Source: Desulfobacteraceae bacterium
GTDB taxonomy: Bacteria > Desulfobacterota > Desulfobacteria > Desulfobacterales > Desulfobacteraceae
DNA length: 45,528 nucleotides
Reading direction: 5' to 3'
NCBI GenBank assembly: GCA_022712835.1
Contig: JAFLJU010000062.1
Span: 1 to 45,528 of the forward strand
Shown: positions 8,857 through 17,965 of the stretch, piece by piece
Layout: each line of letters starts with the position of its first letter
Numbering within the stretch: the first letter of the stretch is position 1
The notes under the pieces: model-generated
Databases searched by the model: none
The model's input: only the letters and a program-made list of their open reading frames with translations
Told to the model about the DNA's origin: nothing
Made by a program: the position numbers and the translations under genes

Positions 8857-9057
8857 TTATTGAACGGTTACATTAACCGCAGCCGGTCCTTTCTGACCGT
8901 CTTCGACATCAAAGGTAACCCGATCTCCTTCACTCAAAGATTTAAAACCTGAGGCATTGATACCTGAGTGATGAACAAATACATCCGGGCCGTCTTCTTG
9001 CTCGATAAATCCAAAACCCTTTGAATCATTAAACCATTTTACTGTCCCATTTGCCAT
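8857..9057 (-). CDS. Cold-shock domain protein (CspA family)
   Basis: A 66-residue single cold-shock domain with both RNA-binding motifs: RNP1 KGFGFI (about 16-21) and RNP2 VFVHH (about 30-34), after the usual [10 protein letters not shown] start. These proteins bind single-stranded nucleic acid and melt RNA structure. The ATG at 9057 is preceded by AAGGAG. A longer in-frame start at 9099 would only add an untypical extension. The upstream leader (9058-9234) is AT-rich and could be a structured cold-shock 5' UTR. The gene lies between two Opp ATPase genes and is bracketed by copies of the same A6C3T7 sequence (8814 and 9219). It has its own terminator and is probably an independent unit. Confidence 0.95.
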   Translation of the reverse strand: MANGTVKWFNDSKGFGFIEQEDGPDVFVHHSGINASGFKSLSEGDRVTFDVEDGQKGPAAVNVTVQ

Positions 9058-9218
9058 TATGACGATCTCCTTACTTAAGGTAAATAATAGTAGTTTCAAA
9101 CCTCAGGTCCTGCCACTTCAACAAATGGGTATAGCCCTTAGAACGAAACTTAAAAGCCTTTATTCACTGACTTTTTTTCATATTATTAACTTTGATCTAA
9201 AAATCAAGCATTATTTTT

Positions 9219-9234
9219 AAAAAACCCTTTTTTT
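9219..9234. repeat. A6C3T7 element matching the terminator arm on the other side of csp
   Basis: AAAAAACCCTTTTTTT occurs here and again at 8814-8829, so the cold-shock gene is enclosed by a 16-base direct repeat about 400 bases apart. The sequence is low in complexity, so chance is possible. Here no complementary G3 arm is close by, so it is not an obvious terminator. Confidence 0.45.
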
Positions 9235-9249
9235 ATGATAAATGAGTAG

Positions 9250-10248
9250 TTAAACCAGATGGCAGGCAACGGTGTGTTGGTTCCCCATGGACCGTTCCAA
9301 AGGGGAAACCTGCCAGCATTTTTCCTCAACCATGGGGCATCGATCGGCGAACCGACAGCCTTTTGGCATATCCAGCAATGAGGGGACACTCCCCTTTATG
9401 GTGGGCAAAATGGTTTTGGCCACCTTGGCCCGGGAAGGAATGGAGGTTAACAGACCTTTTGTGTAGGGATGTAAAGGATTTTTAAACAAATCAATCACAG
9501 GCGCTGTTTCCGCAATTTGACCGGCATACATCACCACCACCTGATCACAACTTTCAGCAATCACCCCCAGATCATGGGTGATCAGAATAACGGACATGCC
9601 GGTCTGTACCTGAAGCTCTTTGATCAGGTCCAGAATCTGTGCCTGGACGGTCACATCCAAGGCCGTGGTGGGCTCATCTGCAATGAGGATATCCGGCTCA
9701 CAGGCAAGGGCCATGGCAATCATCACCCGCTGTCGCATCCCCCCGGACAATTGATGGGGATATTTTTTCATGACCTTTGCAGGATCTGAAATGCCCACTC
9801 GTTCAAGCATTTGAATGGCACTGGTTTCCATGGTGGAAAAACTCTCAGAAAAATGAAGCTGATAGACTTCAATCAACTGCCGCCCCACGGCATGAACCGG
9901 ATTCAATGCGGTCATGGGTTCCTGAAATATCATGGATATTTTTTTCCCCCGGATGAACTGCAATTGGTCAATGGGAAGTTCCAGAATATTGTTCCCTTCA
10001 AACCAGATTTTTCCCGAAACTATCCGGGATACGGGTTTTGGAAGCAGACGAAGAATACTCAGGGCGGTGACAGATTTTCCACACCCCGATTCCCCGGCGA
10101 TTCCCAAAACACTTCCCTGCTCCAGGGAAAAACTGATATCATCCACGGCATGGACGACTCCCTGCTCTGTATCAAAGGCCACCACCAGATTTTCCAGCCT
10201 TAATACACTCTCGTTGGTCTCAGGCGTTTTCTGATTCATTTGCTTCAA
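9250..10248 (-). CDS. oppD: Oligopeptide/dipeptide ABC transporter ATPase, OppD/DppD type
   Basis: A 332-residue peptide-importer ATPase. Walker A is [10 protein letters not shown], the signature [10 protein letters not shown], and Walker [14 protein letters not shown], followed by [10 protein letters not shown]. The C-terminal oligo_HPY domain holds the cysteine set [14 protein letters not shown]. It starts 15 bases after the binding-lipoprotein stop, so the two are co-transcribed. The best-spaced start is TTG at 10248, with AGGA seven bases upstream; an ATG at 10239 is the alternative. The usual gene order places oppB and oppC between the binding protein and oppD, and both are missing here. 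The ATPase must then serve permeases encoded elsewhere or the system is incomplete. Confidence 0.92.
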   Translation of the reverse strand: MKQMNQKTPETNESVLRLENLVVAFDTEQGVVHAVDDISFSLEQGSVLGIAGESGCGKSVTALSILRLLPKPVSRIVSGKIWFEGNNILELPIDQLQFIRGKKISMIFQEPMTALNPVHAVGRQLIEVYQLHFSESFSTMETSAIQMLERVGISDPAKVMKKYPHQLSGGMRQRVMIAMALACEPDILIADEPTTALDVTVQAQILDLIKELQVQTGMSVILITHDLGVIAESCDQVVVMYAGQIAETAPVIDLFKNPLHPYTKGLLTSIPSRAKVAKTILPTIKGSVPSLLDMPKGCRFADRCPMVEEKCWQVSPLERSMGNQHTVACHLV

Positions 10249-10263
10249 TTGGTTTTCCTAATT

Positions 10264-12183
10264 TTATTGGGTAACCTTGATCTTAAATTGCTCATCCATA
10301 ATTATTTCAGGTTTAAATCCGATTCCTTCTTTCATGGCATCAAGGGTTTGTTCCCGGATTTTTTCATCAATCCAGAAAAGCCCCCCCACTGTGGAAGAAA
10401 AGGGATCAAACAACCCTTCAGATAATTTGGTACCATGGGATGGGGGCAGCACCAGCCATCGCCAAAACCCTGTTCTCGCATAGGGCACCATAAAGGTAGG
10501 CACAAAGGCGGCCATTTCGTGAATTTTATTCTGAATAACCAAAGAAAGCTGGATACGCTCCTGCTCATCCAGACTGGCTCTGTATTGGTCGATCAAGACG
10601 TCCAATTTGGGGTCATCGGTATTGGTGATATTATTGGTCTGGGGGATGTGGGCATTGTCAGAGTGCCATCCCTGCCAATAGGAGGGCCTAGAACTTGTGC
10701 TCCAGCCCATCCAGGCCACATCATGCTTTTTTTCAAGAACTTTCTTAAAGGTAGCCGTGGAATCCAGTTTCTCAAGTTCAAGTTCGATACCCGCCTTTAG
10801 TGCCTCCTCTTTGAGGACCACCAGCCGGGGCATATATTCCTCAAGCCCGTAGGTCACCGTAACGGAAAATCGCTGTCCTTGGTTTTCCCAAACCCCGTCA
10901 TTTCCTCGTTTCCATCCCGCCTCCCCCATGAGGGATTCCACCTTTTCGATATCATATGTTCGGGGGGTAATGGTATAATCGGTATATTTCCCATATCCGA
11001 AAAAGGCCTGGGCAAGCCTGGAATAATCTCCCCTCAACACCCTGTCAATCACCTTTTCAACGTTCATGGCATGGGCAAATGCCAGGCGCAACCGCTTGTC
11101 TTTGAAAATCTTTTTGTCCTGGTTCAACCACATTCCATGGGAGGGCCGCCGAAGATCATTGTAGAACCAGATGCGGTTCACATACCCTTTTTCAAACACC
11201 CGGGTTCTAGTTTTGTCATACCAATACTTGGGCATGGTCAGGCTGAAAGCATCAATCCGTCCCTTTTTAAAATGCTCCCACTGGAGATTTAAATCCCGGA
11301 TGACGGTGTAAAGAACATAATCCACATTAAACCGGTGTCTAAAATAGCGTTTGTCCCTGGCCCACCAGTCTTTTTTACGTTTAAATTTGATAAACCTGCC
11401 TTTTTTAAACTCATGGATCTGGTAAGCACCGGTGTTGGGAACAATGGCCCAATTATAATCCTGGACAAATTGGGGGGTTAAGGGGGAAAAAAAATGTTCC
11501 GGTGTGGGAGAAATTCCCAGTTTCAAATGAAGGTCTGGCACCGCCTTGGTACTTTTTACCCCGATGGTGTAATCATCGTAAACCGCAACGGATTCAATTT
11601 CCTTGCCATAATAATCGTTATACCAGGGGGCAATGATATGCTCGGACCGCATAAATGTCAGGGTATATACATAATCCCAGGCCGTGACCTGACTTCCGTC
11701 TGACCATTTTGCTTCAGGGTCCAGCTTGAAATACATGGTTTGTTTATCCCGGCCAAAGGCCCAGTGGGTGGCAAGTTCGGGAATGATGTTTTCCGTATTG
11801 GGATGAATATTAATCAGGGAAAGCTGATTGTCCAGAATCGCCCCCCGAAACGATCCGTTTGAATCGGGCCCCACCACCCTAAAGTTCATGGGAAAGCTTG
11901 CAAGGGCTGACCGGAGGGTTCCCCCTTTTTGGGAATTGGAAGAAGCAAAAACAGGATCCGAATCATTGGTCAGCCAATCCAGATTTTCTGGCAGGCTTTG
12001 ATACTCCCTCACCCCTTGAACCTTCGGGATAGTGGCTTTAATTCCTTGTTTTTCTCCAACTTCCCTGTCTTCTGAGCGATTACACCCAGAACAGCAAAAG
12101 AATACCAGTACACCCGCCAGGACCCCCATCCGTACAATATCCCGGTGAAAATAAAACCGGTGAAAATAGTTTATCAAACGCAT
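10264..12183 (-). CDS. Peptide-type ABC substrate-binding lipoprotein (SBP family 5, YejA-like)
   Basis: A 639-residue family-5 solute-binding protein, anchored by a lipobox (FFCCSGC, Cys about 34) after one hydrophobic segment. The SBP_bac_5 signature is clear (GTLRSALASFPMNF, then LDPEAKWSDGSQVTAWDYVY). The large size and the start of the mature domain resemble YejA-type binding proteins for peptides such as microcin C. The start at 12183 is preferred because GGAG lies five bases upstream; the longer frame from 12216 has no such site. It is the first gene of a unit with oppD 15 bases downstream. The promoter should lie in 12184-12340, divergent from the HD-GYP gene. The ligand is not known. 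Confidence 0.87.
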   Translation of the reverse strand: MRLINYFHRFYFHRDIVRMGVLAGVLVFFCCSGCNRSEDREVGEKQGIKATIPKVQGVREYQSLPENLDWLTNDSDPVFASSNSQKGGTLRSALASFPMNFRVVGPDSNGSFRGAILDNQLSLINIHPNTENIIPELATHWAFGRDKQTMYFKLDPEAKWSDGSQVTAWDYVYTLTFMRSEHIIAPWYNDYYGKEIESVAVYDDYTIGVKSTKAVPDLHLKLGISPTPEHFFSPLTPQFVQDYNWAIVPNTGAYQIHEFKKGRFIKFKRKKDWWARDKRYFRHRFNVDYVLYTVIRDLNLQWEHFKKGRIDAFSLTMPKYWYDKTRTRVFEKGYVNRIWFYNDLRRPSHGMWLNQDKKIFKDKRLRLAFAHAMNVEKVIDRVLRGDYSRLAQAFFGYGKYTDYTITPRTYDIEKVESLMGEAGWKRGNDGVWENQGQRFSVTVTYGLEEYMPRLVVLKEEALKAGIELELEKLDSTATFKKVLEKKHDVAWMGWSTSSRPSYWQGWHSDNAHIPQTNNITNTDDPKLDVLIDQYRASLDEQERIQLSLVIQNKIHEMAAFVPTFMVPYARTGFWRWLVLPPSHGTKLSEGLFDPFSSTVGGLFWIDEKIREQTLDAMKEGIGFKPEIIMDEQFKIKVTQ

Positions 12184-12341
12184 TATTTCTCCATTGTTTG
12201 TAACACTCTGCACCAAAAAGGCTGCTTTATAGCCTTACCCAACGCCCCTGATGCAGTATGACAGACCATATCAAATTCCCAAACCAATGAGCAATCTTTC
12301 TTTTTTTTTCATGGGAATCAAAAGAAATTGCTAGCTTTTTC

Positions 12342-12371
12342 TTGACAGGAACCCTGATCTCGTTTTACGTT
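12342..12371 (+). promoter_or_regulatory. Possible sigma70-type promoter for the HD-GYP gene
   Basis: A consensus -35 TTGACA (12342-12347) is followed after 18 bases by TACGTT (12366-12371), a weak -10. It lies about 80 bases upstream of the HD-GYP start, in the 268-base divergent gap 12184-12451. The call rests mainly on the perfect -35. Confidence 0.4.
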
Positions 12372-12451
12372 TACCACGTTCTAAATTTTACGATTTTTTT
12401 CACCCTTTTTCATCCTTATTTTTTATCCTCTAAAAAATTAAGGCGCTATCC

Positions 12452-13663
12452 ATGACAAATGAATGCTTGCCCACCAGTGATTTTCATGCCATTCTGAACA
12501 CTATCCAAGATTTAAACACCTATAAAGATATTGATGGCATCCTTGACAAACTGCTTTTTGAAGCCAGAAAGACCACCAGGGCAGATGCCGGGTCCATTTT
12601 TCTGGTGGACAAAAATTTATTAAAATTTCGCTATATTCAAAATGATTCCCTGTTTGATGGCATGGGGGGCCAGGCTGAGCATTATTCGAATTTTTCCATT
12701 CCCCTGGATGCAAGTTCCATTGCGGGATATGCTGCCATGACCGGAGAAACCATTCACATTGAAGATGCCTACGATATTCCAAAGGATCTTCCCTATACCT
12801 TTAACCCATCCTTTGATAAAAAAAATGGTTACAAAACCATTTCCATCCTTGCCATTCCCTTGAAAACCATGGAATCCAAATTGGTGGGCATCTTGCAATT
12901 GATCAATGCCCGGGATAAACACGAAAAAGTAGCCCCCTTTGATCTTTTTTCCCAGGCTTCTGTTCCCCTATTTGCAAACAATGCCTCCCTTGCAATTGAG
13001 AAAGGGATGATGAACCGAGAATTGATCCTTAGAATGACTCGCATGGCCGAACTTCGGGATCCCACTGAAACCGGCGCCCATGTTCAGCGGGTGGGTGCCT
13101 ATTGTGCTGAAATCTACCAACAATTGGCTCTGAAACGAAACAGACCGACCAATGAAATCAAACGAACCAAGGATCTGATACGCCTGGCCTCCATGCTCCA
13201 TGACATTGGCAAAATCGGCATCCAGGACAGTATTTTAAAAAAACCCACCAAACTCACACAAAATGAATTTGACACCATGAAATGGCATCCAGTTCATGGG
13301 GCAAGACTCTTTGAGCATACCACATCGGAACTGGACCACATGAGCAAGGAAATCACCCTTTTCCACCATGAACGCTGGGATGGGACCGGCTACCCGGGAA
13401 GGATAACCAACCTGAACACCGATACCCCCAAGATGGGAGAGCCCTGGAAAGGCAAACAGATTCCCCTTGCCGCAAGAATCACAGCATTGGCGGATGTTTA
13501 CGATGCATTGGCATCAAAACGCGCCTATAAAGAATCCTGGCCCGAAGAAAAAATTTTATCCATCATCAAAAAAAAATCCGGTCACCATTTTGATCCCGAG
13601 GTCGTGGATGCCTTTTTCGATATCCAGGATATTATCAGTGCCATCCGGGTGCATTTTGAATAA
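12452..13663 (+). CDS. GAF-HD-GYP cyclic-di-GMP phosphodiesterase
   Basis: A 403-residue soluble protein. A GAF sensor domain (about 20-185; TRADAGSIFLVDKN and the GYAAMTGETIHIEDAYD strand typical of these GAF domains) precedes an HD-GYP domain (about 195-395). The metal ligands and signature are intact: HDIGK near residue 250 and HHERWDGTGYP near 304. It should hydrolyse c-di-GMP to pGpG or GMP in the cytoplasm, gated by an unknown ligand of the GAF domain. It lies upstream of a stator operon containing a PilZ c-di-GMP receptor, which suggests local control of motility. The 263-base gap that follows (13664-13926) holds no gene I can support; CCGGC-ATG-GCCGG at 13662-13674 is a small dyad at its start. 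Confidence 0.92.
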   Translation: MTNECLPTSDFHAILNTIQDLNTYKDIDGILDKLLFEARKTTRADAGSIFLVDKNLLKFRYIQNDSLFDGMGGQAEHYSNFSIPLDASSIAGYAAMTGETIHIEDAYDIPKDLPYTFNPSFDKKNGYKTISILAIPLKTMESKLVGILQLINARDKHEKVAPFDLFSQASVPLFANNASLAIEKGMMNRELILRMTRMAELRDPTETGAHVQRVGAYCAEIYQQLALKRNRPTNEIKRTKDLIRLASMLHDIGKIGIQDSILKKPTKLTQNEFDTMKWHPVHGARLFEHTTSELDHMSKEITLFHHERWDGTGYPGRITNLNTDTPKMGEPWKGKQIPLAARITALADVYDALASKRAYKESWPEEKILSIIKKKSGHHFDPEVVDAFFDIQDIISAIRVHFE

Positions 13664-13926
13664 CCGGCATGGCCGGAGCATGGCATTTGCTCCTGGTCAC
13701 AACGAAAAATGAAACTCTTATAATTGCAACACCTTGGACAGCGTTTCATATAAAGCCCCGCAAGCAACCAGGCGATTCTCAATTTATGGGGGACAAATTC
13801 ATAAAATCTTGACCCCATCAACAGAATAGAATAACATAGCCAGTTCATAAAAGAATATTGGATACAGACCATCCCGGGGATTTTGGCGATGGAATTTTAA
13901 AAGTTTCTTAGGATAGATAAATCAAT

Positions 13927-14700
13927 ATGGACATAGCGTCTTTCATCGGTATAATTTCCGGCTTTTCATTGATCATTTCTGCCATCTTCCTCGGGGGAGA
14001 CATATACAATTTCATTAGTGTGCCAGGACTCATGATTGTATTCGGGGGTACCCTGGCAACCACCTTGATCACCTTCCAGTTCAGGGATGTGTATGCGGCG
14101 TTCAATGCAGCTTACTTTGTTTTCTCCAAAGACAAAGAAGACCCCAATGATGCGGTTGCCACCATGATACGCCTCAGTCACATCAGCCGTCGCCAGGGCC
14201 TTTTAAATCTTGCCAAAGTTAAAACCCGGTCCCTGTTTTTAAAAAAAGCCTGCGGTTTATTGTCCGACGGGTCCTCGGAAGAGGTTATCCGGGCAGCCCT
14301 TACCACAGAGATTCAATCCCTTCAAATGCGTCATTTTATTGTACAGGATGTGTTCCGGAAAATGGGGATCTATGCACCGGCATTTGGAATGCTCGGCACA
14401 TTAATCGGCCTTGTCCAGATGCTCAGCCGACTCCAGGATCCTTCAAATATTGGTCCTGCCATGGCCACGGCATTACTGACCACCTTTTATGGATCTTTGT
14501 TGTCCACCCTGTTTTTTCTTCCCATCGCAGGCAAACTTCGATCCCGGACCGTCCTTGAGATTATCCATCTTGAAATTATCCGGGAAGGCGCCATCTCCAT
14601 CATTAACAACAACAACCCGGTGGTTATCTATGAAAAATTGTCCAGTTTCATTTCTTCCAGACGGCGCAAACCCATGAGCGAGATGGATATAAAACCATAA
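13927..14700 (+). CDS. motA: Flagellar stator protein MotA/PomA
   Basis: A 257-residue inner-membrane protein of the MotA/TolQ/ExbB family with four predicted membrane helices (about 3-25, 30-50, 148-170, 180-205). The two-helix start with SVPGLMIVFGGTLATTLI and the later KMGIYAPAFGMLGTLIGLVQ, with its conserved proline, are typical. The length and N-terminus are closer to sodium-type PomA than to the longer E. coli MotA, so Na+ coupling is plausible but not shown. With MotB it forms the ion-driven stator that turns the flagellar motor. It is four bases upstream of motB, with which it is certainly co-transcribed. The ribosome site is weak (AGGA 14 bases before ATG). Confidence 0.92.
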   Translation: MDIASFIGIISGFSLIISAIFLGGDIYNFISVPGLMIVFGGTLATTLITFQFRDVYAAFNAAYFVFSKDKEDPNDAVATMIRLSHISRRQGLLNLAKVKTRSLFLKKACGLLSDGSSEEVIRAALTTEIQSLQMRHFIVQDVFRKMGIYAPAFGMLGTLIGLVQMLSRLQDPSNIGPAMATALLTTFYGSLLSTLFFLPIAGKLRSRTVLEIIHLEIIREGAISIINNNNPVVIYEKLSSFISSRRRKPMSEMDIKP

Positions 14701-14704
14701 ACCA

Positions 14705-15433
14705 ATGAAAGAAAACACCTATAATAACAATTTTATCACCTATGACGATGAAGCCACCTGGCTGGTTACCTATGCGGATTTAATGACGATTTTGCTGGTC
14801 TTTTTCGTTCTGTTATACTCTCTTGCTTCTTTTGAAAAAGAGAAATACAAGACAAAGGTAGAAACCATTATAGGACAGCTCGAACAGAATCAAAAGCCCA
14901 ATGGGATTTTGTTGGATATGTCCGAGGATACGGACCGTAAAATCAGCCTTGAAGATATCACTGGCCTTAGATCACGGGAACGCACTCTGTTTAAAATGGT
15001 CAACAATCTTGTCCGTAAAACAGACCAGAATCAAAATATTACCACCCAGTTCCGAAACGGTAAAATTATCATCACGGTATCCGGAGAAACATTGTTCAGC
15101 TCAGGCTCAGCCAAATTAAATCCCCGGGCATTGCCTGTTTTCAATCAAATGATTCAAATTTTTGATAAGTTTCCCGAATACACCGTTAATATTAAAGGAC
15201 ATACAGACAATATTCCCATTTCGACCCCGGTCTTTCCATCCAACTGGGAATTGTCTGCCATACGGGCCACAACGGTTTTAAGATACCTGATCTCCATGGG
15301 GATGCGCCCCCAGCGCCTTACCGCTACAGGGTACGGAGATATCATGCCACGGGTTCCCAATACCACTGATAAAAACAGAGAAAAGAACAGGAGAGTTGAA
15401 TTTGTTCTGGAAAAAAACGAAACAAACAATTGA
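14705..15433 (+). CDS. motB: Flagellar stator protein MotB/PomB
   Basis: A 242-residue partner of MotA. One membrane helix near the N-terminus contains the ion-carrying aspartate (D25 in VTYADLMTILLVFF). A linker/plug region follows, then a periplasmic OmpA-like peptidoglycan-binding domain (about 115-235, with NIKGHTDNIPI and the RATTVLRYL helix). It anchors the stator to the cell wall and conducts ions through the MotA5B2 complex. Its last 32 bases overlap the next reading frame, a PilZ protein. This links motor and c-di-GMP receptor translationally. Confidence 0.93.
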   Translation: MKENTYNNNFITYDDEATWLVTYADLMTILLVFFVLLYSLASFEKEKYKTKVETIIGQLEQNQKPNGILLDMSEDTDRKISLEDITGLRSRERTLFKMVNNLVRKTDQNQNITTQFRNGKIIITVSGETLFSSGSAKLNPRALPVFNQMIQIFDKFPEYTVNIKGHTDNIPISTPVFPSNWELSAIRATTVLRYLISMGMRPQRLTATGYGDIMPRVPNTTDKNREKNRRVEFVLEKNETNN

Positions 15434-15809
15434 TATCCAAGACTCCATGGGGACAGAAGACCAGCGGGAGGCTTTTCGCTATGTTTTTAAGGAGAACAGA
15501 CATCTTCCCATGGACTTCAAACAAAAGGCCGTAAAAGTGCTGGATCTCAGTGCCGGGGGCATGGCCTTTAAAAATGAAGGCTTTATACAATATGATGTTG
15601 ATCAGATCACTTTTCTTCTCAATCTTCCAAATTCTGTGGGAAACCTCAAATTTACAGCCCAGTTAAGAATTTTGAACATCAATAACAAGGGAATCTGTCA
15701 TTGTATTTTTGAAAATTGCACCATTGAAGAATATGAAATGATTCATAAATTTGTATTTGAAATGCAGAAAATGGATCTCATACCCCAGGCTAAAAATAAA
15801 AGAGAATGA
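15402..15809 (+). CDS. Single-domain PilZ c-di-GMP receptor, overlapping motB
   Basis: About 135 residues with a PilZ domain. The ligand motifs are present: the arginine motif REAFR and, about 30 residues later, the DLSAGG motif (DxSxxG). PilZ proteins bind c-di-GMP and often brake or modify the stator. The most likely start is TTG at 15402, inside motB, with AGGAG eight bases upstream (15389-15393). Another TTG at 15396 is too close to that site, and the ATG at 15447 has no ribosome site. The gene overlaps dinB by an ATGA. Its place directly after motAB makes it a good candidate for a dedicated stator regulator, comparable in role to YcgR. That role is inferred from context. Confidence 0.82.
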   Translation: MFWKKTKQTIDIQDSMGTEDQREAFRYVFKENRHLPMDFKQKAVKVLDLSAGGMAFKNEGFIQYDVDQITFLLNLPNSVGNLKFTAQLRILNINNKGICHCIFENCTIEEYEMIHKFVFEMQKMDLIPQAKNKRE

Positions 15810-17008
15810 TCCTTCACATTGACATGGACGCTTTTTTTGCTGCCATTGAACAAAGGGATAACCCATTTCTTCGAGATAAACCAATTATTGTGGCGGGCAA
15901 TTCAAACCGCAGCGTCGTGTCCACTGCAAGTTACGAAGCCAGACAATTTGGGATTCATTCAGCCATGCCGGTTTTCCAGGCCAATCAACTCTGTAAACAC
16001 CTGATCATCGTTCCGGGAAACCGGCGCAAGTATGCGGCAGAATCCAAAAAAATAATGGGAATTATCGCAGGTTTTTCCCCGGTGGTGGAACAGGTATCCA
16101 TTGATGAAGCCTATGTGGATATCATCGGGTGTGAAAAATTATTCGGGCCTCCCATAACCATGGCCCGTACAATCAAGACGGCCATTTTCAAAAAGATTGG
16201 CCTGACAAGTTCCATAGGTATTGCCCCGGTCAAATTCATAGCAAAGATCGCCTCGGACATGGATAAACCCAACGGCATTACCCTCATAGATAAAGATGAA
16301 ATAGCTCACTTTATTAAACGCTTGCCCATAGCCAAGGTTCCGGGGGTGGGCAAACAGGCCATGAAGCGTATGGCCATTTTACAAATTCATACACTTGCAG
16401 ATATTCAAAAATATGACATAGGACTGCTCACTCAAAATTTCGGCAAGATGGGCAATCGACTATATGAACTGTCCCAGGGGAAAGACCCATCCCGGGTGGA
16501 ATGCAATTATATCCGAAAATCAATCTCCAGCGAAACCACTCTCACCCATGATATTTCAGATCTTACAATGGCCAAACAAATATTATTGGCCCTTTCCCAG
16601 AGAGTGGGCCGGGATCTACGGAAAAAACAAATGGTCTGCCGCAATGTGTCCATTAAATTAAAATTTTCAGACTTCACCCAGATTACCAGAAGCCGGAAAA
16701 TTGAGTCTTGGAGTTGTTCTTCAACGGTGATTTTCAACGAAGCCCTTTACCTGTATAAGCAAGTGGTATTAAAACAAAAGATACGGCTGTTGGGGGTGGG
16801 GGTTTCTATTTTTAAGGATAAAAATGCACCCATTCAGATGGAATTGCTCTGTGCCCCTAAGGAAAAAACAAAAAAACGATGGGAATCCGTCGACATGGCC
16901 GTTGATTCCATCATGGAAAAATTCGGATCGGACATGGTCATAAAAGCCTCGCTAACCCCCTCCCCCCAAAAAAACGCCGAGAGAAAAGATACCGGAGAAA
17001 AACATTAG
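15806..17008 (+). CDS. dinB: DNA polymerase IV (Y-family translesion polymerase)
   Basis: A 400-residue DinB, slightly longer than E. coli Pol IV (351). The catalytic acidic residues are present: D6 and D8 (HIDMDAFFAAIE) and D100-E101 in QVSIDEAYVDI. The steric-gate phenylalanine is F11. The helix-hairpin-helix motif PIAKVPGVGKQAMKRM is in the thumb, and a little-finger domain follows from about residue 230. I do not see a clear beta-clamp-binding tail, so the extended C-terminus would need checking. It is translationally coupled to the PilZ gene (ATGA at 15806-15809) in what is otherwise a stator operon, an unusual home for an SOS-type polymerase. Confidence 0.93.
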   Translation: MILHIDMDAFFAAIEQRDNPFLRDKPIIVAGNSNRSVVSTASYEARQFGIHSAMPVFQANQLCKHLIIVPGNRRKYAAESKKIMGIIAGFSPVVEQVSIDEAYVDIIGCEKLFGPPITMARTIKTAIFKKIGLTSSIGIAPVKFIAKIASDMDKPNGITLIDKDEIAHFIKRLPIAKVPGVGKQAMKRMAILQIHTLADIQKYDIGLLTQNFGKMGNRLYELSQGKDPSRVECNYIRKSISSETTLTHDISDLTMAKQILLALSQRVGRDLRKKQMVCRNVSIKLKFSDFTQITRSRKIESWSCSSTVIFNEALYLYKQVVLKQKIRLLGVGVSIFKDKNAPIQMELLCAPKEKTKKRWESVDMAVDSIMEKFGSDMVIKASLTPSPQKNAERKDTGEKH

Positions 17009-17018
17009 GAGAAAAGGG

Positions 17019-17294
17019 ATGAACGCTAGCATAAAATTAACCATAAAAGGCCGGGTCCAGGGTGTTTTTTTCAGGGCCGAAACACAGAAAAAAGCAAGAA
17101 CTCTCCAACTCACCGGATATGTCAAAAATCTTGCGGACGGATCTGTGGAAACATTTTTTCAGGGTGATCCAGATGATGTTCAAAAAATGGTGGCCTGGTG
17201 CCATAACGGTCCGCCCGCATCCAAAGTGAACCTTGTAATACCAGAGTCAACCGCATGGCTTCCCGGTTGTGACAACTTTGAAATCCGATATTAG
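17019..17294 (+). CDS. Acylphosphatase
   Basis: A 91-residue enzyme of standard length that hydrolyses carboxyl-phosphate bonds such as acetyl phosphate. The phosphate-binding loop GRVQGVFFRAET contains the essential Arg (about 20), and the catalytic Asn lies in GYVKNLADGSVE (about 38). It starts 10 bases after dinB with a GGAG-type site, so it belongs to the same transcript. It converges with the DUF166 gene 23 bases downstream; no clear terminator hairpin is visible in the gap. Confidence 0.93.
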   Translation: MNASIKLTIKGRVQGVFFRAETQKKARTLQLTGYVKNLADGSVETFFQGDPDDVQKMVAWCHNGPPASKVNLVIPESTAWLPGCDNFEIRY

Positions 17295-17317
17295 ATCACC
17301 CTATTTTATTTGTTCCT

Positions 17318-17962
17318 CTATGATCTTTGTTTTTTCAAGTTTATTTGTTTTTTCAAACATGCCTTAAGTTCAGCCGTGTGTATATCTGCAGCAATATGAA
17401 CCGGACTTTTGCTTGTAATCGGATCCCAGGCAGCCGGGTTTGCCGTACAAAAGAACTGAACTTCCAGACCAAACCGGGTCAATGCTTTTTCCACTGGCAT
17501 ATTTTTTATTTTCTGGGCCGCCAGCCATGTGGCGCCGCAGGGTGCCCCCTTAATCACCTTGATTTCTAAAATTTTGTCCGCCTCAACCACAAGGTCAATT
17601 TTAGGGGCCCCAAATAATTTGCCATAATCTTCCAGCCCTTCCTGGGCTTTGAGAGTACAACATGTCCTGGGACAGATGGCCTTGCCAGTGGTAATTTTTT
17701 TTCCGGAAGCTATCATGGGAATGTTCAGTTTTTCACACAACAGGCTTAAGTCATCGGAGAGATCCTGATGTTTCAAATAATCCAACACCAGATCCGCCTC
17801 AATGGTGTCGGGCAGATAGACCGAAGAATCGTCTATCAGCATCGGAAGATCGGCATCAATATTGATGATATTAACAATAAAATTTTTATCTCCGAACCGA
17901 TTGATCCCTTCAATTTTACTCTTACCGGACCCATTTTGCTGGAAAACAACGATTGTTTGCAT
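17318..17962 (-). CDS. DUF166 family protein, cysteine-rich
   Basis: A 214-residue cytoplasmic protein that I assign to DUF166, a family of unknown function best known from methanogens and anaerobes. The features are the cysteine cluster ICPRTCCTLKA (about 95-105), the motif KGAPCGATWLAA (about 138-149) and a further Cys near 169. Four or more conserved cysteines suggest metal or iron-sulfur binding, but no enzyme activity is established. Some old annotations call this family thymidylate synthase-like. It follows the LUD gene after 3 bases and so shares its transcript. There is no clear ribosome site, consistent with translational coupling. Confidence 0.75.
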   Translation of the reverse strand: MQTIVVFQQNGSGKSKIEGINRFGDKNFIVNIINIDADLPMLIDDSSVYLPDTIEADLVLDYLKHQDLSDDLSLLCEKLNIPMIASGKKITTGKAICPRTCCTLKAQEGLEDYGKLFGAPKIDLVVEADKILEIKVIKGAPCGATWLAAQKIKNMPVEKALTRFGLEVQFFCTANPAAWDPITSKSPVHIAADIHTAELKACLKKQINLKKQRS

Positions 17963-17965
17963 AAT

